In this document: positions 37,323 to 47,414 of the stretch, piece by piece
How the letters are laid out: each line of letters begins with the position of its first letter
How positions within the stretch are numbered: position 1 is the stretch's first letter
DNA from: Chryseobacterium sp.
GTDB taxonomy: Bacteria > Bacteroidota > Bacteroidia > Flavobacteriales > Weeksellaceae
NCBI RefSeq assembly: GCF_029240215.1
Contig: NZ_JARBTK010000003.1
Location: 248,001-312,000, forward strand
Reading direction: 5' to 3'
DNA length: 64,000 nt
Translations under genes and position numbers: made by a program
The notes under the pieces: generated by a model
Seen by the model: only the letters and a program-made list of their open reading frames with translations
Databases searched by the model: none
Told to the model about the DNA's origin: nothing

Positions 37323-38399
37323 ATGAAATATTTAATGTTTTTACTGTTTATCTTACTTTTTGTATCGTGCTTGAAAACTCCTCAAGAAAATTGCTTTATT
37401 GGAAAAGAAGAAGAGAATATTTATTTGGAAGAAAAGCCATTCACAGCTAAGCAAATTCTTGAAAGTAAACCAAATTATCTTGAAGTAATAAGTTTGAAAG
37501 ATTACAGAACCTTTAGACAAGACAGTATCGAGCGCAATTATTTTCAAGGTGAAGAATTAGAGGAAATAAAATGGGAAAAGAAAAAAGAAGAATTTAAAGA
37601 TTTTAAAGAAAAATTTGATGATCAGTTTTCATGTTCTGGTAAACAGCGTGTGGGAAATATTCAATACTGTTTGGGTGGAAATAATCTTGGATATTGGCTG
37701 TTGAAAATTGAAAATAATAAACCAAGTGCTTATTTTTTAGGATTAAGTTTCAGTCATTATTATTTTAATGAAATTCAGACAAAGCCAATAATCAACGATG
37801 GTTTTTTAGAACTTGAAGGAAGCCTCGTTAAAATTGTTAAAGTTGCTGGCTTACCTGGATATGACGATTATTCTGCGATTGCAGACGGAAAATTGTTTAA
37901 AATCAAATTAGAAGATTTAATGAGAGATTCCGACAATGATGGCTATAATGATATTTTTGAAAATAGTTTTGGCTTAAATCCAAATATGAAAGATTCGGAC
38001 GGTGATGGAATTAATGATTTTAAAGATCTCAATCCGATGTTTAAATCTGAGAAAAATAAATTCACTCAACTTTATGAGATGCTTCTTCCTGATTATGGAG
38101 ATGAGAATATGCGTGATCGCAGTTACTTTTTTGAAGTTTTTATAAGTGATTGTGATTACTTTCATGAGATAAATCCTAAATATCATGTTTTATTTGTTCC
38201 GGATGATTTGAAATCGCAGCCAAGCTATGTGAAAATTACTGATGTTTCCAGACATGGAATCGATAAAATAAAGAGGAATAAAAATAATCCTGATATTTTT
38301 TATATAAACAGTTGGGACAGTAGCAGTTCAAGTGATTATTCTGCAGAATATAAAAAAGGAAAATGGGTTTTAACGATGGTCGGACAAACAGTGTCATAA
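37323..38399 (+). CDS. Lipoprotein with thrombospondin type 3-like calcium repeats
   Basis: 358 residues. A signal peptide with lipobox (LLFVSC, Cys16) is followed by a poorly conserved region with acidic and lysine-rich stretches, then two TSP3-type loops (DSDNDGYNDIFE and DSDGDGINDFKD, near residues 202-232) that bind calcium in related proteins. The remainder is unrecognised. It is a surface or periplasmic lipoprotein of unknown role. Its last bases overlap the promoter of the AraC gene downstream. Confidence 0.85.
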   Translation: MKYLMFLLFILLFVSCLKTPQENCFIGKEEENIYLEEKPFTAKQILESKPNYLEVISLKDYRTFRQDSIERNYFQGEELEEIKWEKKKEEFKDFKEKFDDQFSCSGKQRVGNIQYCLGGNNLGYWLLKIENNKPSAYFLGLSFSHYYFNEIQTKPIINDGFLELEGSLVKIVKVAGLPGYDDYSAIADGKLFKIKLEDLMRDSDNDGYNDIFENSFGLNPNMKDSDGDGINDFKDLNPMFKSEKNKFTQLYEMLLPDYGDENMRDRSYFFEVFISDCDYFHEINPKYHVLFVPDDLKSQPSYVKITDVSRHGIDKIKRNKNNPDIFYINSWDSSSSSDYSAEYKKGKWVLTMVGQTVS

Positions 38400-38406
38400 A
38401 AATTTC

Positions 38407-38414
38407 TATATTTG
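38407..38414 (+). promoter_or_regulatory. -7 element before the AraC gene
   Basis: TATATTTG, 8 bp after the preceding stop; transcription would begin near 38419 with a 16-nt leader. No clean -33 element is seen. Confidence 0.45.
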
Positions 38415-38434
38415 ATTCATACAAATTCCGCATT

Positions 38435-39373
38435 ATGGAAAAAATTGCTCACGCTTCCTTAGAAGACTTTTATGGTGAAATGGCAAAAAAACTTGGAAAA
38501 GATATTGAAAGTATTTTCCCTAAAGGTCTTCATAAGGATATTGGACATTTTAATGTTTTTAATATTGCACAAACACTTGCAACTGTCAAAAGGACATCTG
38601 AAATGCCTTACAACAGAAGGAAATATTATAAAATAAGTCTGATCAGAGGGAAAAATAGAGCAGAATATGCAGACAAAGTTATTTCAATAAAAAAGAATGC
38701 GCTGCTTTTTGCAACTCCAAAAGTTCCTTATCATTACGTTCCGGAAGATGAAAATCAGTCGGGAAGTTTCTGTGTTTTCACGGATGATTTTTTTAATAAA
38801 AATCAGTCTCAGAATATTCTTGAAGACCTGCCTTTATTTCAGCCTGGTGCAATTCCTGTTTTTGAAATTGATGATGAGTTGGCGGAAGAAATTGAGATGT
38901 TGTTTTCAAAAATCAAAAAAGAAATTGATTCTGATTATGCTTTTAAATATGATCTCATCAGAAATTATGTTTTTGAATTGATCCATTACGGACAAAAATT
39001 ACAGCCCGCTGCTAAAATTTCGACTTCTCACAATGCTTCGCTTCGTGTGGTTTCTTTATTTATTGAGCTGCTTGAAAGACAGTTTCCGATAGAGTCTCCA
39101 GAACAGAGAATTCAGTTGAAGGTTGCCAAAGATTATGCAGACAGACTGGCAATTCATGTGAATTATTTAAATAAAAATTTAAAAGAAAATACAGGGAAAA
39201 CCACTACCGAATTTATTGCAGACAGAATCATTCAGGAAGCAAAAATCTTATTAAAGCAAACCAAATGGAATGTTTCTGAGATTTCTTATGCTTTGGGATT
39301 TGAAGAGATCGCTCATTTTTCAAATTTCTTCAAAAGAAAAACTACAGTTGCTCCTCTGGAATTTCGTTCATAA
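38435..39373 (+). CDS. AraC-family transcriptional regulator
   Basis: 312 residues from the ATG at 38435, which follows a -7 element; an in-frame start at 38363 would lie in the preceding gene. The N-terminal part is a cupin-like sensor (EMPYNRRKYYKISLIRGKNR, VFTDDFF). The C-terminal DNA-binding domain shows both helix-turn-helices: YADRLAIHVNYLNKNLKENTG and the region VSEISYALGFEEIAHFSNFFKR (positions roughly 279-300) with the typical G-F and F-S-N-F-F-K-R. It lies 85 bp before an SDR gene on the same strand and may control it. Confidence 0.92.
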   Translation: MEKIAHASLEDFYGEMAKKLGKDIESIFPKGLHKDIGHFNVFNIAQTLATVKRTSEMPYNRRKYYKISLIRGKNRAEYADKVISIKKNALLFATPKVPYHYVPEDENQSGSFCVFTDDFFNKNQSQNILEDLPLFQPGAIPVFEIDDELAEEIEMLFSKIKKEIDSDYAFKYDLIRNYVFELIHYGQKLQPAAKISTSHNASLRVVSLFIELLERQFPIESPEQRIQLKVAKDYADRLAIHVNYLNKNLKENTGKTTTEFIADRIIQEAKILLKQTKWNVSEISYALGFEEIAHFSNFFKRKTTVAPLEFRS

Positions 39374-39458
39374 TTTGAATTTTGCAAATTTCAGATTGAT
39401 TGAAGCAAATAAAGAATCTGTGAAATGACGGAACTTTGTATCAATAAAAAAATCAAAA

Positions 39459-40223
39459 ATGGATAACAGAACAAAAATCGCATTGATTACTGGCGGAAGC
39501 CGCGGATTAGGAAAAAATTCAGCATTGAAAATCGCTCAGAAAGGTTTGGATGTCATCATCACGTATCACAGCAATAAAGAAGAAGCTGAAAATGTAGTGA
39601 ATGAAATAAAAGCTTTGGGAAGAAAAGCAATTGCTTTTCAGTTAGATACAAGAAATGTAAAAAGTTTTGATACATTTATTAAAAGTGTATCAGACCATTT
39701 AAAAGAAAATACAGGAAGCGGAAATATCGATTACTTAATTAACAATGCCGGAACTGCATTATATTCGCCCATAATGGAAACTACGGAAGACCAGGTAGAT
39801 GAAATGTTTAATATTCATTTCAAAGGGGTTTTCTTTTTGACTCAAAAGTTTTTGCCATTCATCAATGACGGCGGTGGAATCATTAATATTTCTTCAGGTT
39901 TGGCGAGATTTGCTTTGCCGGGATCATCCGTTTACGGTTCTATGAAAGCAGGAATTGAAATGCTGACAAAATATATGGCTAAAGAATTGGGCGCAAGGAA
40001 AATCAAAGTTAATGTTGTTGCTCCGGGAGCTATAGAAACTGATTTTGGTGGTGGAAGAACGAGAGACGATAAAAATATCAATGCCATGATTGCTGGAAAC
40101 ACGGCTTTAGGAAGAGCAGGTTTGCCGGACGATATTGGTGGAGTAGTTGCATTTCTTTGTACAGAAGACGCTCGTTGGATTACAGCACAAAGAATTGAAG
40201 CTTCCGGTGGAATGTTCTTTTAA
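39459..40223 (+). CDS. Short-chain dehydrogenase/reductase (SDR)
   Basis: 254 residues of the classical SDR family: nucleotide site ITGGSRGLGKN near residue 10, NNAGTA near residue 92, catalytic Ser in IINISSGLAR, and Tyr/Lys in SSVYGSMKAG. The tail (ITAQRIEASGGMFF) is characteristic of the FabG/glucose-dehydrogenase-like branch. The NAD(P) preference and substrate cannot be given. It follows the AraC regulator at 85 bp, a common regulator-target pair. Confidence 0.93.
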   Translation: MDNRTKIALITGGSRGLGKNSALKIAQKGLDVIITYHSNKEEAENVVNEIKALGRKAIAFQLDTRNVKSFDTFIKSVSDHLKENTGSGNIDYLINNAGTALYSPIMETTEDQVDEMFNIHFKGVFFLTQKFLPFINDGGGIINISSGLARFALPGSSVYGSMKAGIEMLTKYMAKELGARKIKVNVVAPGAIETDFGGGRTRDDKNINAMIAGNTALGRAGLPDDIGGVVAFLCTEDARWITAQRIEASGGMFF

Positions 40224-40305
40224 ATAAAATATCTTCTCACAGACTCTGTAAATAAAGCTAATTTAATTTAATAGTTGTACTCAATTTTTAAATTATAATC
40301 AGTTT

Positions 40306-40360
40306 GTTTGTCATTCCGCAGGAATCTAAACAGAACTTGGATTTCTGCAGAATGACAAAC
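40306..40360. repeat. Palindromic intergenic element between convergent genes
   Basis: GTTTGTCATTC (40306-40316) is the exact reverse complement of GAATGACAAAC (40350-40360), with further imperfect pairing inside (CGCAG with CTGCA, AATC with GATT). It lies between the stops of the SDR and the aminotransferase and probably acts as a two-way terminator or a REP-like element. Confidence 0.6.
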
Positions 40361-40374
40361 TTTATTTTGTAAAT

Positions 40375-41523
40375 CTAAAGTTTAGCCAGATTCTCAATTG
40401 CTCTTTCCAAAGTTTCCTGTTTCTTGGCAAAACAAAGTCTGATCACATTTTCATTCAGTCTATTTTTATAAAAAGAAGAAAACGGAACGCTCGCAACTTT
40501 GTGATTAATTGTAAGTTCCGTAGCGAAATCAAAATCATTTTTATCCAAAATTTTATTATATTTCAAAGCCTGAAAATACGTTCCTTCACAATTCAGTAAC
40601 TCAAAAGAGGTTTGTGCTAAACCTTGTCTTAAAAAATCTCTCTTTTCCTGAAAAAATTGATTCAGCCCAAGATAATGTTCATCATTTTTCATATACTCAG
40701 CCAAAGCCATTTGAATCGGTGTGTTCACGGAAAAAACATTGAACTGATGGATTTTTCTGAATTCATCGGTTAATGCTTTCGGAGCTGCACAATACCCAAT
40801 TTTCCAGCCTGTAACATGGAAAAGTTTCCCGAATGATGCGATCAAAAGACTTCTTTCTTTCAGTTCTGGATATTTGCAGATGCTTAAATGTTCTTTTCCG
40901 TCAAAAACAATATTTTCATACACCTCATCACTTAAAATCAGGATTGGAGTATCTTTTACGATTTTTATTAGTTCCTGAATATCATTTTCCTTCAAAATCT
41001 TTCCTGATGGATTGTTCGGGTTATTCAGAATGATCATCTTGGTTTTTTCCGAAACTAAATTTTTAACTTCATTCCAATCAATTTCATAATCGGGAGCTTT
41101 CATTTCGAAACGCTTGACAATTCCTCCAAAAAGTTCGACGGTTGGTTCATAACAATCGTAAGCCGGTTCAAAAATGATTACTTCATCATCTTTTTTAACA
41201 AAAGTTGCAATTGTTGTGAAAATTGCCTGAGTTCCTCCTGCGGTAATCGTAATTTCTGAATCAGGATGATAGTTTGTTTGATGGCTTTTTTCAATTTTTC
41301 TTGCAATTTCTTCCTTCAGACCAATCATTCCGCCCATCGGTGCATATTGGTTATACCCTTTTTGTATAAACTGATTCACAAGATCCAGTAATTCTGAATC
41401 AGGCATAAAATCGGGAAAACCCTGAGATAAATTGATGGCTTCATTTTCATTCGCCAATTGAGTCATCTGACTGAAAATGGTAGTGCCAACATTAGAAAGT
41501 TTAGAGAAGGGAAGATGTATCAT
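40375..41523 (-). CDS. PLP-dependent aminotransferase, methionine/kynurenine aminotransferase type
   Basis: 382 residues, class I/II aminotransferase. Landmarks: NLSQGFPDF near residue 33, the cofactor Asp in LSDEVYENIVFDG, the Schiff-base lysine in SFGKLFHVTGWKIG near residue 233, and NVIRLCFAK near the end. The pattern matches YbdL-like methionine aminotransferases, which act on methionine-salvage keto acids. The gene is on its own on the minus strand, facing away from the parE promoter; the gap to parE of about 190 bp is AT-rich. Confidence 0.87.
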   Translation of the reverse strand: MIHLPFSKLSNVGTTIFSQMTQLANENEAINLSQGFPDFMPDSELLDLVNQFIQKGYNQYAPMGGMIGLKEEIARKIEKSHQTNYHPDSEITITAGGTQAIFTTIATFVKKDDEVIIFEPAYDCYEPTVELFGGIVKRFEMKAPDYEIDWNEVKNLVSEKTKMIILNNPNNPSGKILKENDIQELIKIVKDTPILILSDEVYENIVFDGKEHLSICKYPELKERSLLIASFGKLFHVTGWKIGYCAAPKALTDEFRKIHQFNVFSVNTPIQMALAEYMKNDEHYLGLNQFFQEKRDFLRQGLAQTSFELLNCEGTYFQALKYNKILDKNDFDFATELTINHKVASVPFSSFYKNRLNENVIRLCFAKKQETLERAIENLAKL

Positions 41524-41664
41524 GAACGGGAATTTTTTTACTTAGTTCGAATGTACAGTATTTTTTGAAATTTAATGATATGGTAACGTCAAAAAATGTT
41601 TTGTAATTAAAAATTAAAATTGGCATATTTAAGAGAAAAAATAATAAAAAAACGAATCGGAATA

Positions 41665-41696
41665 TTGGGATATTTTTGTTCTATTTCGTACTTTTG
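41665..41696 (+). promoter_or_regulatory. Promoter of the parE operon
   Basis: TTG (41665-41667), 21 nt, then TACTTTTG (41689-41696), a good -33/-7 match. Transcription would start near 41701, about 16 nt before the ATG at 41717. Confidence 0.6.
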
Positions 41697-41716
41697 TATG
41701 TTTGCTGAAATTACTT

Positions 41717-43597
41717 ATGTCACAAGAAATAAACCCTGTATATTCCGAAGATAACATCAGAACCCTCGATTGGCAGGAGCACATCCGTTTACGTCCCGGA
41801 ATGTATATCGGGAAGTTGGGCGATGGTTCCTCTGCGGATGATGGTATTTATATTTTACTTAAAGAAATTCTTGATAACTCGATCGATGAGTTCAGGATGA
41901 AATCTGGTAAGAGAATTGAAATAAAAGTCGATGACGGAAAAGTGACGATCCGTGATTTTGGTCGTGGAATTCCATTAGGAAAAGTCGTTGATGCGGTTTC
42001 AAAAATGAATACAGGAGGAAAGTATGACAGTAAAGCTTTCAAAAAATCTGTCGGTTTGAATGGTGTTGGTACAAAAGCTGTAAACGCCCTTTCAGATTAC
42101 TTCCGTGTACGTTCTTTTCGTGACGGGAAAATGAAAATGGCTGAGTTTTCAAGAGGGATCATCACCGAAGATCACGCTGAAAAAGATACTTCAGACAGAA
42201 ATGGAACTGAAATTTCGTTTGTTCCCGATGCCGATATTTTTCTTCATTTTAAATTCAGAAAAGAGTATATCGAAAGAATGCTCCGAAATTATTCTTACCT
42301 GAATCCGGGACTGAAAATTCTTTTTAACGGTGAAACTTTTTATTCTGAAAACGGACTTAAAGATTTGCTGGAAGAGGAACTGGAAAATGATGTGTTGTAT
42401 CCGATCGTTCATTTGAGAGATAATGATATAGAATTGGCGGTAACGCATACTGATAAGTCGCAGACAGAAACTTATTTCTCTTTTGTCAACGGACAAAATA
42501 CAACGCAGGGTGGAACGCATTTGAATGCTTTTCGTGAAGCATATGTGAAAACAATCCGTGAGTTTTTTAATAAAAACTTTGATGCTTCGGATATTCGTAA
42601 ATCTATTGTTGCAGCAATTTCCATTAATGTTGAAGAGCCTGTATTTGAATCTCAGACGAAAACTAAATTAGGTTCCAATGATATTGGTCCGAATGGTCCT
42701 ACTGTAAGGATTTTTATTATTGATTTCTTAAAAAGCAAATTAGATAATTTCCTGCACAAAAATCCTGAGATCGCTGAAGCGATTCAGAGAAAAATTTTGA
42801 TTTCAGAAAGAGAAAGAAAAGAACTTTCAGGAATTCAGAAATTAGCAAGAGAAAGAGCGAAAAAAGTTTCGCTTCACAATAAAAAACTTCGTGACTGCAG
42901 ACAGCACTACAACGATCAGAAAGCTGAAAGAAAAGCTGAAACTCAGATATTTATCACCGAAGGAGATTCTGCATCTGGATCTATCACAAAATCAAGAGAT
43001 GTTGAAACGCAGGCTGTTTTTTCATTAAAAGGTAAACCATTGAACTGTTACGGCTTAACCAAAAAAGTCGTGTATGAAAATGAAGAATTCAACCTTCTTC
43101 AGGCAGCTTTGAATATCGAAGAAAGTCTTGAGGATTTAAGATACAATCAGGTTATTATTGCAACTGATGCCGATGTTGACGGGATGCACATCCGACTTTT
43201 AATGATTACCTTTTTTCTTCAGTTTTTTCCTGATGTGATAAAAAACGGCCATTTATATATTCTTCAGACTCCATTATTCAGAGTTAGGAATAAAAAGGAA
43301 ACAAGATATTGCTATTCTGAGCTGGAAAGAGTGAAGGCATTAAACGAATTAGGTAAAAACCCTGAAATCACCCGATTTAAAGGGTTGGGAGAAATTTCGC
43401 CGGATGAATTTAAAAATTTCATCGGAAAAGATATTCGTTTAGAGCCCGTTGTTCTTGGGAAAGATCAGACTATTGAGCAGCTATTAGAATTCTACATGGG
43501 TAAAAATACACCCGACAGACAGGTCTTTATTCTTGAAAATCTGGTTGTAGAAGATTCAAATATCAGCGATAAAGAAATTTTCATTCAGGTAGAATAA
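41717..43597 (+). CDS. parE: DNA topoisomerase IV subunit B
   Basis: 626 residues, ATPase subunit of the type II topoisomerase that decatenates chromosomes. It starts [31 protein letters not shown], shown as the region of residues 2-32, with the GHKL ATPase marks [10 protein letters not shown] and GRGIPLG near residues 48-80 and [17 protein letters not shown] near 115. The TOPRIM domain is present ([10 protein letters not shown] near 415, and [12 protein letters not shown] near 480). I chose the ATG at 41717, as the promoter lies at 41665-41696 and a TTG at 41702 adds five unconserved residues. parC lies 0.5 kb downstream in the same operon, with a small membrane protein between. Confidence 0.94.
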   Translation: MSQEINPVYSEDNIRTLDWQEHIRLRPGMYIGKLGDGSSADDGIYILLKEILDNSIDEFRMKSGKRIEIKVDDGKVTIRDFGRGIPLGKVVDAVSKMNTGGKYDSKAFKKSVGLNGVGTKAVNALSDYFRVRSFRDGKMKMAEFSRGIITEDHAEKDTSDRNGTEISFVPDADIFLHFKFRKEYIERMLRNYSYLNPGLKILFNGETFYSENGLKDLLEEELENDVLYPIVHLRDNDIELAVTHTDKSQTETYFSFVNGQNTTQGGTHLNAFREAYVKTIREFFNKNFDASDIRKSIVAAISINVEEPVFESQTKTKLGSNDIGPNGPTVRIFIIDFLKSKLDNFLHKNPEIAEAIQRKILISERERKELSGIQKLARERAKKVSLHNKKLRDCRQHYNDQKAERKAETQIFITEGDSASGSITKSRDVETQAVFSLKGKPLNCYGLTKKVVYENEEFNLLQAALNIEESLEDLRYNQVIIATDADVDGMHIRLLMITFFLQFFPDVIKNGHLYILQTPLFRVRNKKETRYCYSELERVKALNELGKNPEITRFKGLGEISPDEFKNFIGKDIRLEPVVLGKDQTIEQLLEFYMGKNTPDRQVFILENLVVEDSNISDKEIFIQVE

Positions 43598-43637
43598 TTT
43601 TAATAAGAAAAACAAAAATAAAAACAAAACACAAACC

Positions 43638-44117
43638 ATGAGATTAAGTAACCGTACCAAAACTCCCATTTACAATTTTATCAACACATTATTATTAATG
43701 ATGTTATTAGGAGGGATTATAGGTTTTATATTAGAAAAATATAAATTTCAGATTTTAGGAGGTTTAAGCTATCTTTTGATTATTGTTCCGATTCTGCTGC
43801 TAATTCTTTATTATGTAAGCGGAAGACAGATCTTTGAATACGACAGCGATGGGGAAGCTCTTCATTTTAAAAACAGAAATGTTGTTCCGTTTCTGAACAG
43901 ACCTTTGAATGACGAATTTCCCAAATATAAATTAATGAAATTTGAGACAATAAACATGTTGTTCTTTGTCAGGAGATTATATATTACCATTTCCAGTAAA
44001 AACAGCGGTTCTACGGTTTTGAAATACGAGATCTCATATTTAACACAAAAAGAAGTCAACGACTTAAAATTTTCGCTTAATAAAGTGACAAAAGCAAACA
44101 AAGAAAGAAGACATTAA
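43638..44117 (+). CDS. Two-helix membrane protein inside the par operon
   Basis: 159 residues of unknown function. Two membrane helices (FINTLLLMMLLGGIIGFILE and LGGLSYLLIIVPILLLILYY, residues ~13-60) are followed by a soluble PH-like or YdbT-like segment (FEYDSDGEALHFKNRN, LYITISSKNSGSTVLKYEISYL). It lies 40 bp after parE and 7 bp before parC, so all three are probably co-transcribed. Why a membrane protein sits there is not obvious; I do not assign a role. Confidence 0.8.
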   Translation: MRLSNRTKTPIYNFINTLLLMMLLGGIIGFILEKYKFQILGGLSYLLIIVPILLLILYYVSGRQIFEYDSDGEALHFKNRNVVPFLNRPLNDEFPKYKLMKFETINMLFFVRRLYITISSKNSGSTVLKYEISYLTQKEVNDLKFSLNKVTKANKERRH

Positions 44118-44124
44118 GAAAATA

Positions 44125-46707
44125 ATGATAGAAGAAAACTCTCACGAAGGCGAAAGCTTAAAAAAAGTTTCAGGACTGTACAAAGACTGGTTTCTGGATT
44201 ATGCATCTTATGTAATTTTAGACAGAGCCATACCATCCGTTTATGATGGTTTCAAGCCTGTTCAGCGTAGAATTATGCACTCTATGCGTGAGCTTGAAGA
44301 TGGAAGATATAATAAAGTCGCCAATATCGTCGGAAATACGATGAAATATCACCCTCACGGTGACGCATCGATTACGGATGCGATGGTAGGAATAGGGCAG
44401 AGAGAATTACTGATCGATACTCAGGGAAACTGGGGGAATATTTACACCGGAGATTCTGCTGCTGCGGCGAGATACATTGAAGCAAGGCTTACTCCTTTTG
44501 CTTTGGAAGTGGTCTTCAACCCTAAAACCACCGTGTGGTCAAAATCTTATGACGGCAGAAATAACGAACCGGTAGATCTTCCCGTAAAATTCCCCTTGCT
44601 TCTTGCTCAGGGAGTTGAAGGAATTGGAGTGGGGCTTTCCACAAAGATCCTTCCTCATAATTTTAATGAGTTAATCAATGCTTCAGTAGCTTATTTGAAA
44701 GGTAAAAAGTTTGAACTTTTCCCTGATTTTCTGACGGCAGGTTATCTTGATGTTTCAGAATACAACGACGGCCACAGAGGTGGAAAAGTGAGAGCCAGAG
44801 CTAAGATTTCTCAGGTAGATAAACATACTTTGATGATTTCTGAGCTTCCTTTTTCTAAAAATACGGGTGATCTGATTGATTCTATCATCAAAGCCAACGA
44901 AAAAGGGAAAATTAAAATTAAAAAAATTGAAGATAATACTTCAGACAAAGTTGAAATTCTGATCTATCTTCATAATGAAGTTTCGCCCGACAAAACCATT
45001 GATGCATTATATGCGTTTACTGATTGTCAGGTAACGATTTCTCCCAATGCCTGTGTAATTGTCGGAGATAAACCAATGTTTCTGAATGTTTCCGAAATTT
45101 TAAGAATGAATACCGATCACACGGTTTCATTACTTAAAAAAGAATTGGAAATCGAATTGAACGAATTACAGGAAAGCTGGCATTTTTCTTCATTGGAAAG
45201 AATTTTTATCGAAAACAGAATTTACCACGATATTGAAGAAGTAAAAAGCTGGGAAGATGTTTTGACAACCATTGCTGAAGGTTTAAAACCTCACACAGCT
45301 CATCTTTTGAGAGAGGTGACAGAAGAAGATATTCTGAGACTGACTGAGATCAGAATTAAAAGAATTTCAAGATTTGATTTAGACAAATTTAAAGAAAATA
45401 TATTATCACTTGAAGGCAAAATTGAGCAGGTAAGACATCATTTGGCGAATCTGATTGCTTATGCGGTTGATTATTATTTAAATATTCAGAAAAAATACGG
45501 AAAAGGCAGAGAACGCAAAACGGAACTGAGAATTTTTGATACCATCGATGCAACAAAAGTTGCTGTGGCAAATGAGAAATTCTACGCCAATTTTGAAGAA
45601 GGTTTCGTAGGAACTTCGTTGAAAAAAGATCAGTTTTTATTTGACTGTTCAGACATTGATGACATTATCACATTCCGAAAAGACGGAAGCATGAAGGTCG
45701 TAAAAGTGGAAGCCAAAACATTCATCGGAAAAGACATTTTGCATGTTGCAATTTGGAAGAAAAATGATAAACGTACGGTCTACAATATGATCTATCGTGA
45801 AGGAATGCAGGGACCATATTATATGAAACGTTTCTCTGTAACAGGTGTAACAAGAAACACCGATTATCCTTTAGCTTCGGATGTAAAAGGTTCTGAAACG
45901 CTTTATTTCTCAGCAAATCCAAATGGTGAAGCGGAAACTGTAACGGTACTTTTAAAGCCCAACCCAAGAATCAGAAAAAATAAAATGGATATTGATTTCT
46001 CAGAAATAGGAATCAAAGGACGTGATTCAAAAGGTAATCTTGTGACCAAATATTCAGTTAAAAAAGTAGATTTAAAAGAAGAAGGTGTATCAACTTTGGC
46101 ACCGCGAAAAATCTGGTTTGATGATACGGTAAGACGTTTGAATGCCGATGCTCGAGGAACTTTATTGGGAAGCTTTAAAGGAGATGATAAAATTTTAACC
46201 GTCAATTCTCAGGGTGAAGCAAAACTGATCAGTTTCGACCTTGGAAACCGTTTTGACGATGAATATATCATTCTCGAAAAGTGGAGACCACAACAACCAA
46301 TTACCTGCATTTATTATGACGGCGAAAAAGATATTTATTTTATCAAAAGATTTTTGCTTGAAAATACGACCAATCCGCAGAACTTTATGCCATCCGAACA
46401 TCCAAAATCTTTTATAGAAAGAATTTTGGTTTCAAATGGTACAACCGCAGAAATTATTTTTGCAAAAGATAAAGGAAAAGAACGTGATCCTGAAACCGTA
46501 AACATCGATGAATTTATTGGTGTAAAAGGTATAAAAGCCATTGGAAATCAGTTCACAAAATTTAAAGTAAAAACCATCAATATTACCATTCCTGAACCGG
46601 AAGAAGAAGAACCAGAAATCTATGACGAACCGGATTTTACCCCATCTACAGATGATGATGGCGGTACAATCGGGGATTTGTTTGAGAGTGGAAGCAGTGA
46701 AAATTAA
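44125..46707 (+). CDS. parC: DNA topoisomerase IV subunit A
   Basis: 860 residues, DNA-cleaving subunit. Near the start are DYASYVILDRAIPSVYDGFK, seen in residues ~25-45, then PVQRRIMHSM, the quinolone-region HPHGDASI and the active-site Tyr117 in AAARYIEAR. The C-terminal half carries the beta-pinwheel with variable blades and ends in an acidic tail (PEPEEEEPEIYDEPDF). Length is normal for the Bacteroidota ParC. It begins 7 bp after the membrane gene and ends 12 bp before the rhomboid gene. Confidence 0.94.
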   Translation: MIEENSHEGESLKKVSGLYKDWFLDYASYVILDRAIPSVYDGFKPVQRRIMHSMRELEDGRYNKVANIVGNTMKYHPHGDASITDAMVGIGQRELLIDTQGNWGNIYTGDSAAAARYIEARLTPFALEVVFNPKTTVWSKSYDGRNNEPVDLPVKFPLLLAQGVEGIGVGLSTKILPHNFNELINASVAYLKGKKFELFPDFLTAGYLDVSEYNDGHRGGKVRARAKISQVDKHTLMISELPFSKNTGDLIDSIIKANEKGKIKIKKIEDNTSDKVEILIYLHNEVSPDKTIDALYAFTDCQVTISPNACVIVGDKPMFLNVSEILRMNTDHTVSLLKKELEIELNELQESWHFSSLERIFIENRIYHDIEEVKSWEDVLTTIAEGLKPHTAHLLREVTEEDILRLTEIRIKRISRFDLDKFKENILSLEGKIEQVRHHLANLIAYAVDYYLNIQKKYGKGRERKTELRIFDTIDATKVAVANEKFYANFEEGFVGTSLKKDQFLFDCSDIDDIITFRKDGSMKVVKVEAKTFIGKDILHVAIWKKNDKRTVYNMIYREGMQGPYYMKRFSVTGVTRNTDYPLASDVKGSETLYFSANPNGEAETVTVLLKPNPRIRKNKMDIDFSEIGIKGRDSKGNLVTKYSVKKVDLKEEGVSTLAPRKIWFDDTVRRLNADARGTLLGSFKGDDKILTVNSQGEAKLISFDLGNRFDDEYIILEKWRPQQPITCIYYDGEKDIYFIKRFLLENTTNPQNFMPSEHPKSFIERILVSNGTTAEIIFAKDKGKERDPETVNIDEFIGVKGIKAIGNQFTKFKVKTINITIPEPEEEEPEIYDEPDFTPSTDDDGGTIGDLFESGSSEN

Positions 46708-46719
46708 CAAGTAAAAGTT

Positions 46720-47373
46720 ATGAGTATTTTAATATTAATTATTGCAATAACTGCTATTATAAGCTTTGTAGCTTTTAATAATCAGGCTATTTTTGAAAAA
46801 TATAAATTTAATGTAGGAGCAATTCTTAATAGAAAAGAATATATCAGATTGCTTTCTGCTGGTATTCTGCATGCCGATATGATGCATTTGCTCTTTAATA
46901 TGATGACTTTGTATTTCTTTGGACCTGTTATTTTAGAAGGTTTCGGTGCTGTAGGATTTATCATTATTTATATTGGATCAATTCTTTTAGGAAACATTTT
47001 TTCCTTATTTATTTATCAAAAACAACCTTGGTATTCTGCAATCGGGGCGAGTGGAGGAGTTTCGGGAGTTTTATTTGCAGCAATTGCAATGGCTCCGAAA
47101 ATGAGTCTTTTTCTGTTTTTTATTCCGATTCCAATTCCTGGATTTGTATTTGGGCTTCTATATTTTGGTTATTCAGTATATATGATGCTAAATCCAAAAC
47201 AATGGGATAATTTAGGACATGCTGCTCATTTAGGTGGAGCATTTTTCGGATTGGTGTATGCTATTGCCACTCAGCCGGAAGCAGCTTTGGAAAATTCTTT
47301 ATTTATAGGAATTATGGCGATACCTCTCTTGTATTTATCTTACGAAATATTCATAAAGAAAAGAATCGGTTAG
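46720..47373 (+). CDS. Rhomboid-family intramembrane serine protease
   Basis: 217 residues, six predicted membrane helices. The catalytic pair is seen as IGASGGVSGVL (Ser111) and GHAAHLGGAFFG (His170), with the family motif HADMMHLLFNMMTLYFFG near residue 51. It cleaves membrane-spanning substrates; the target here is unknown. It follows parC by 12 bp and ends in a terminator that overlaps its stop, so it is likely the last gene of the par operon. Confidence 0.9.
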   Translation: MSILILIIAITAIISFVAFNNQAIFEKYKFNVGAILNRKEYIRLLSAGILHADMMHLLFNMMTLYFFGPVILEGFGAVGFIIIYIGSILLGNIFSLFIYQKQPWYSAIGASGGVSGVLFAAIAMAPKMSLFLFFIPIPIPGFVFGLLYFGYSVYMMLNPKQWDNLGHAAHLGGAFFGLVYAIATQPEAALENSLFIGIMAIPLLYLSYEIFIKKRIG

Positions 47374-47393
47374 AAATAACCGATTCTTTTTTT
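47361..47393 (+). terminator. Terminator after the rhomboid gene
   Basis: AAGAATCGGTTA pairs perfectly with TAACCGATTCTT around GAAA, then a T run; the stop codon (TAG at 47371-47373) is inside the hairpin. Confidence 0.85.
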
Positions 47394-47414
47394 AACTTTA
47401 ATAACTTTCTTTTA

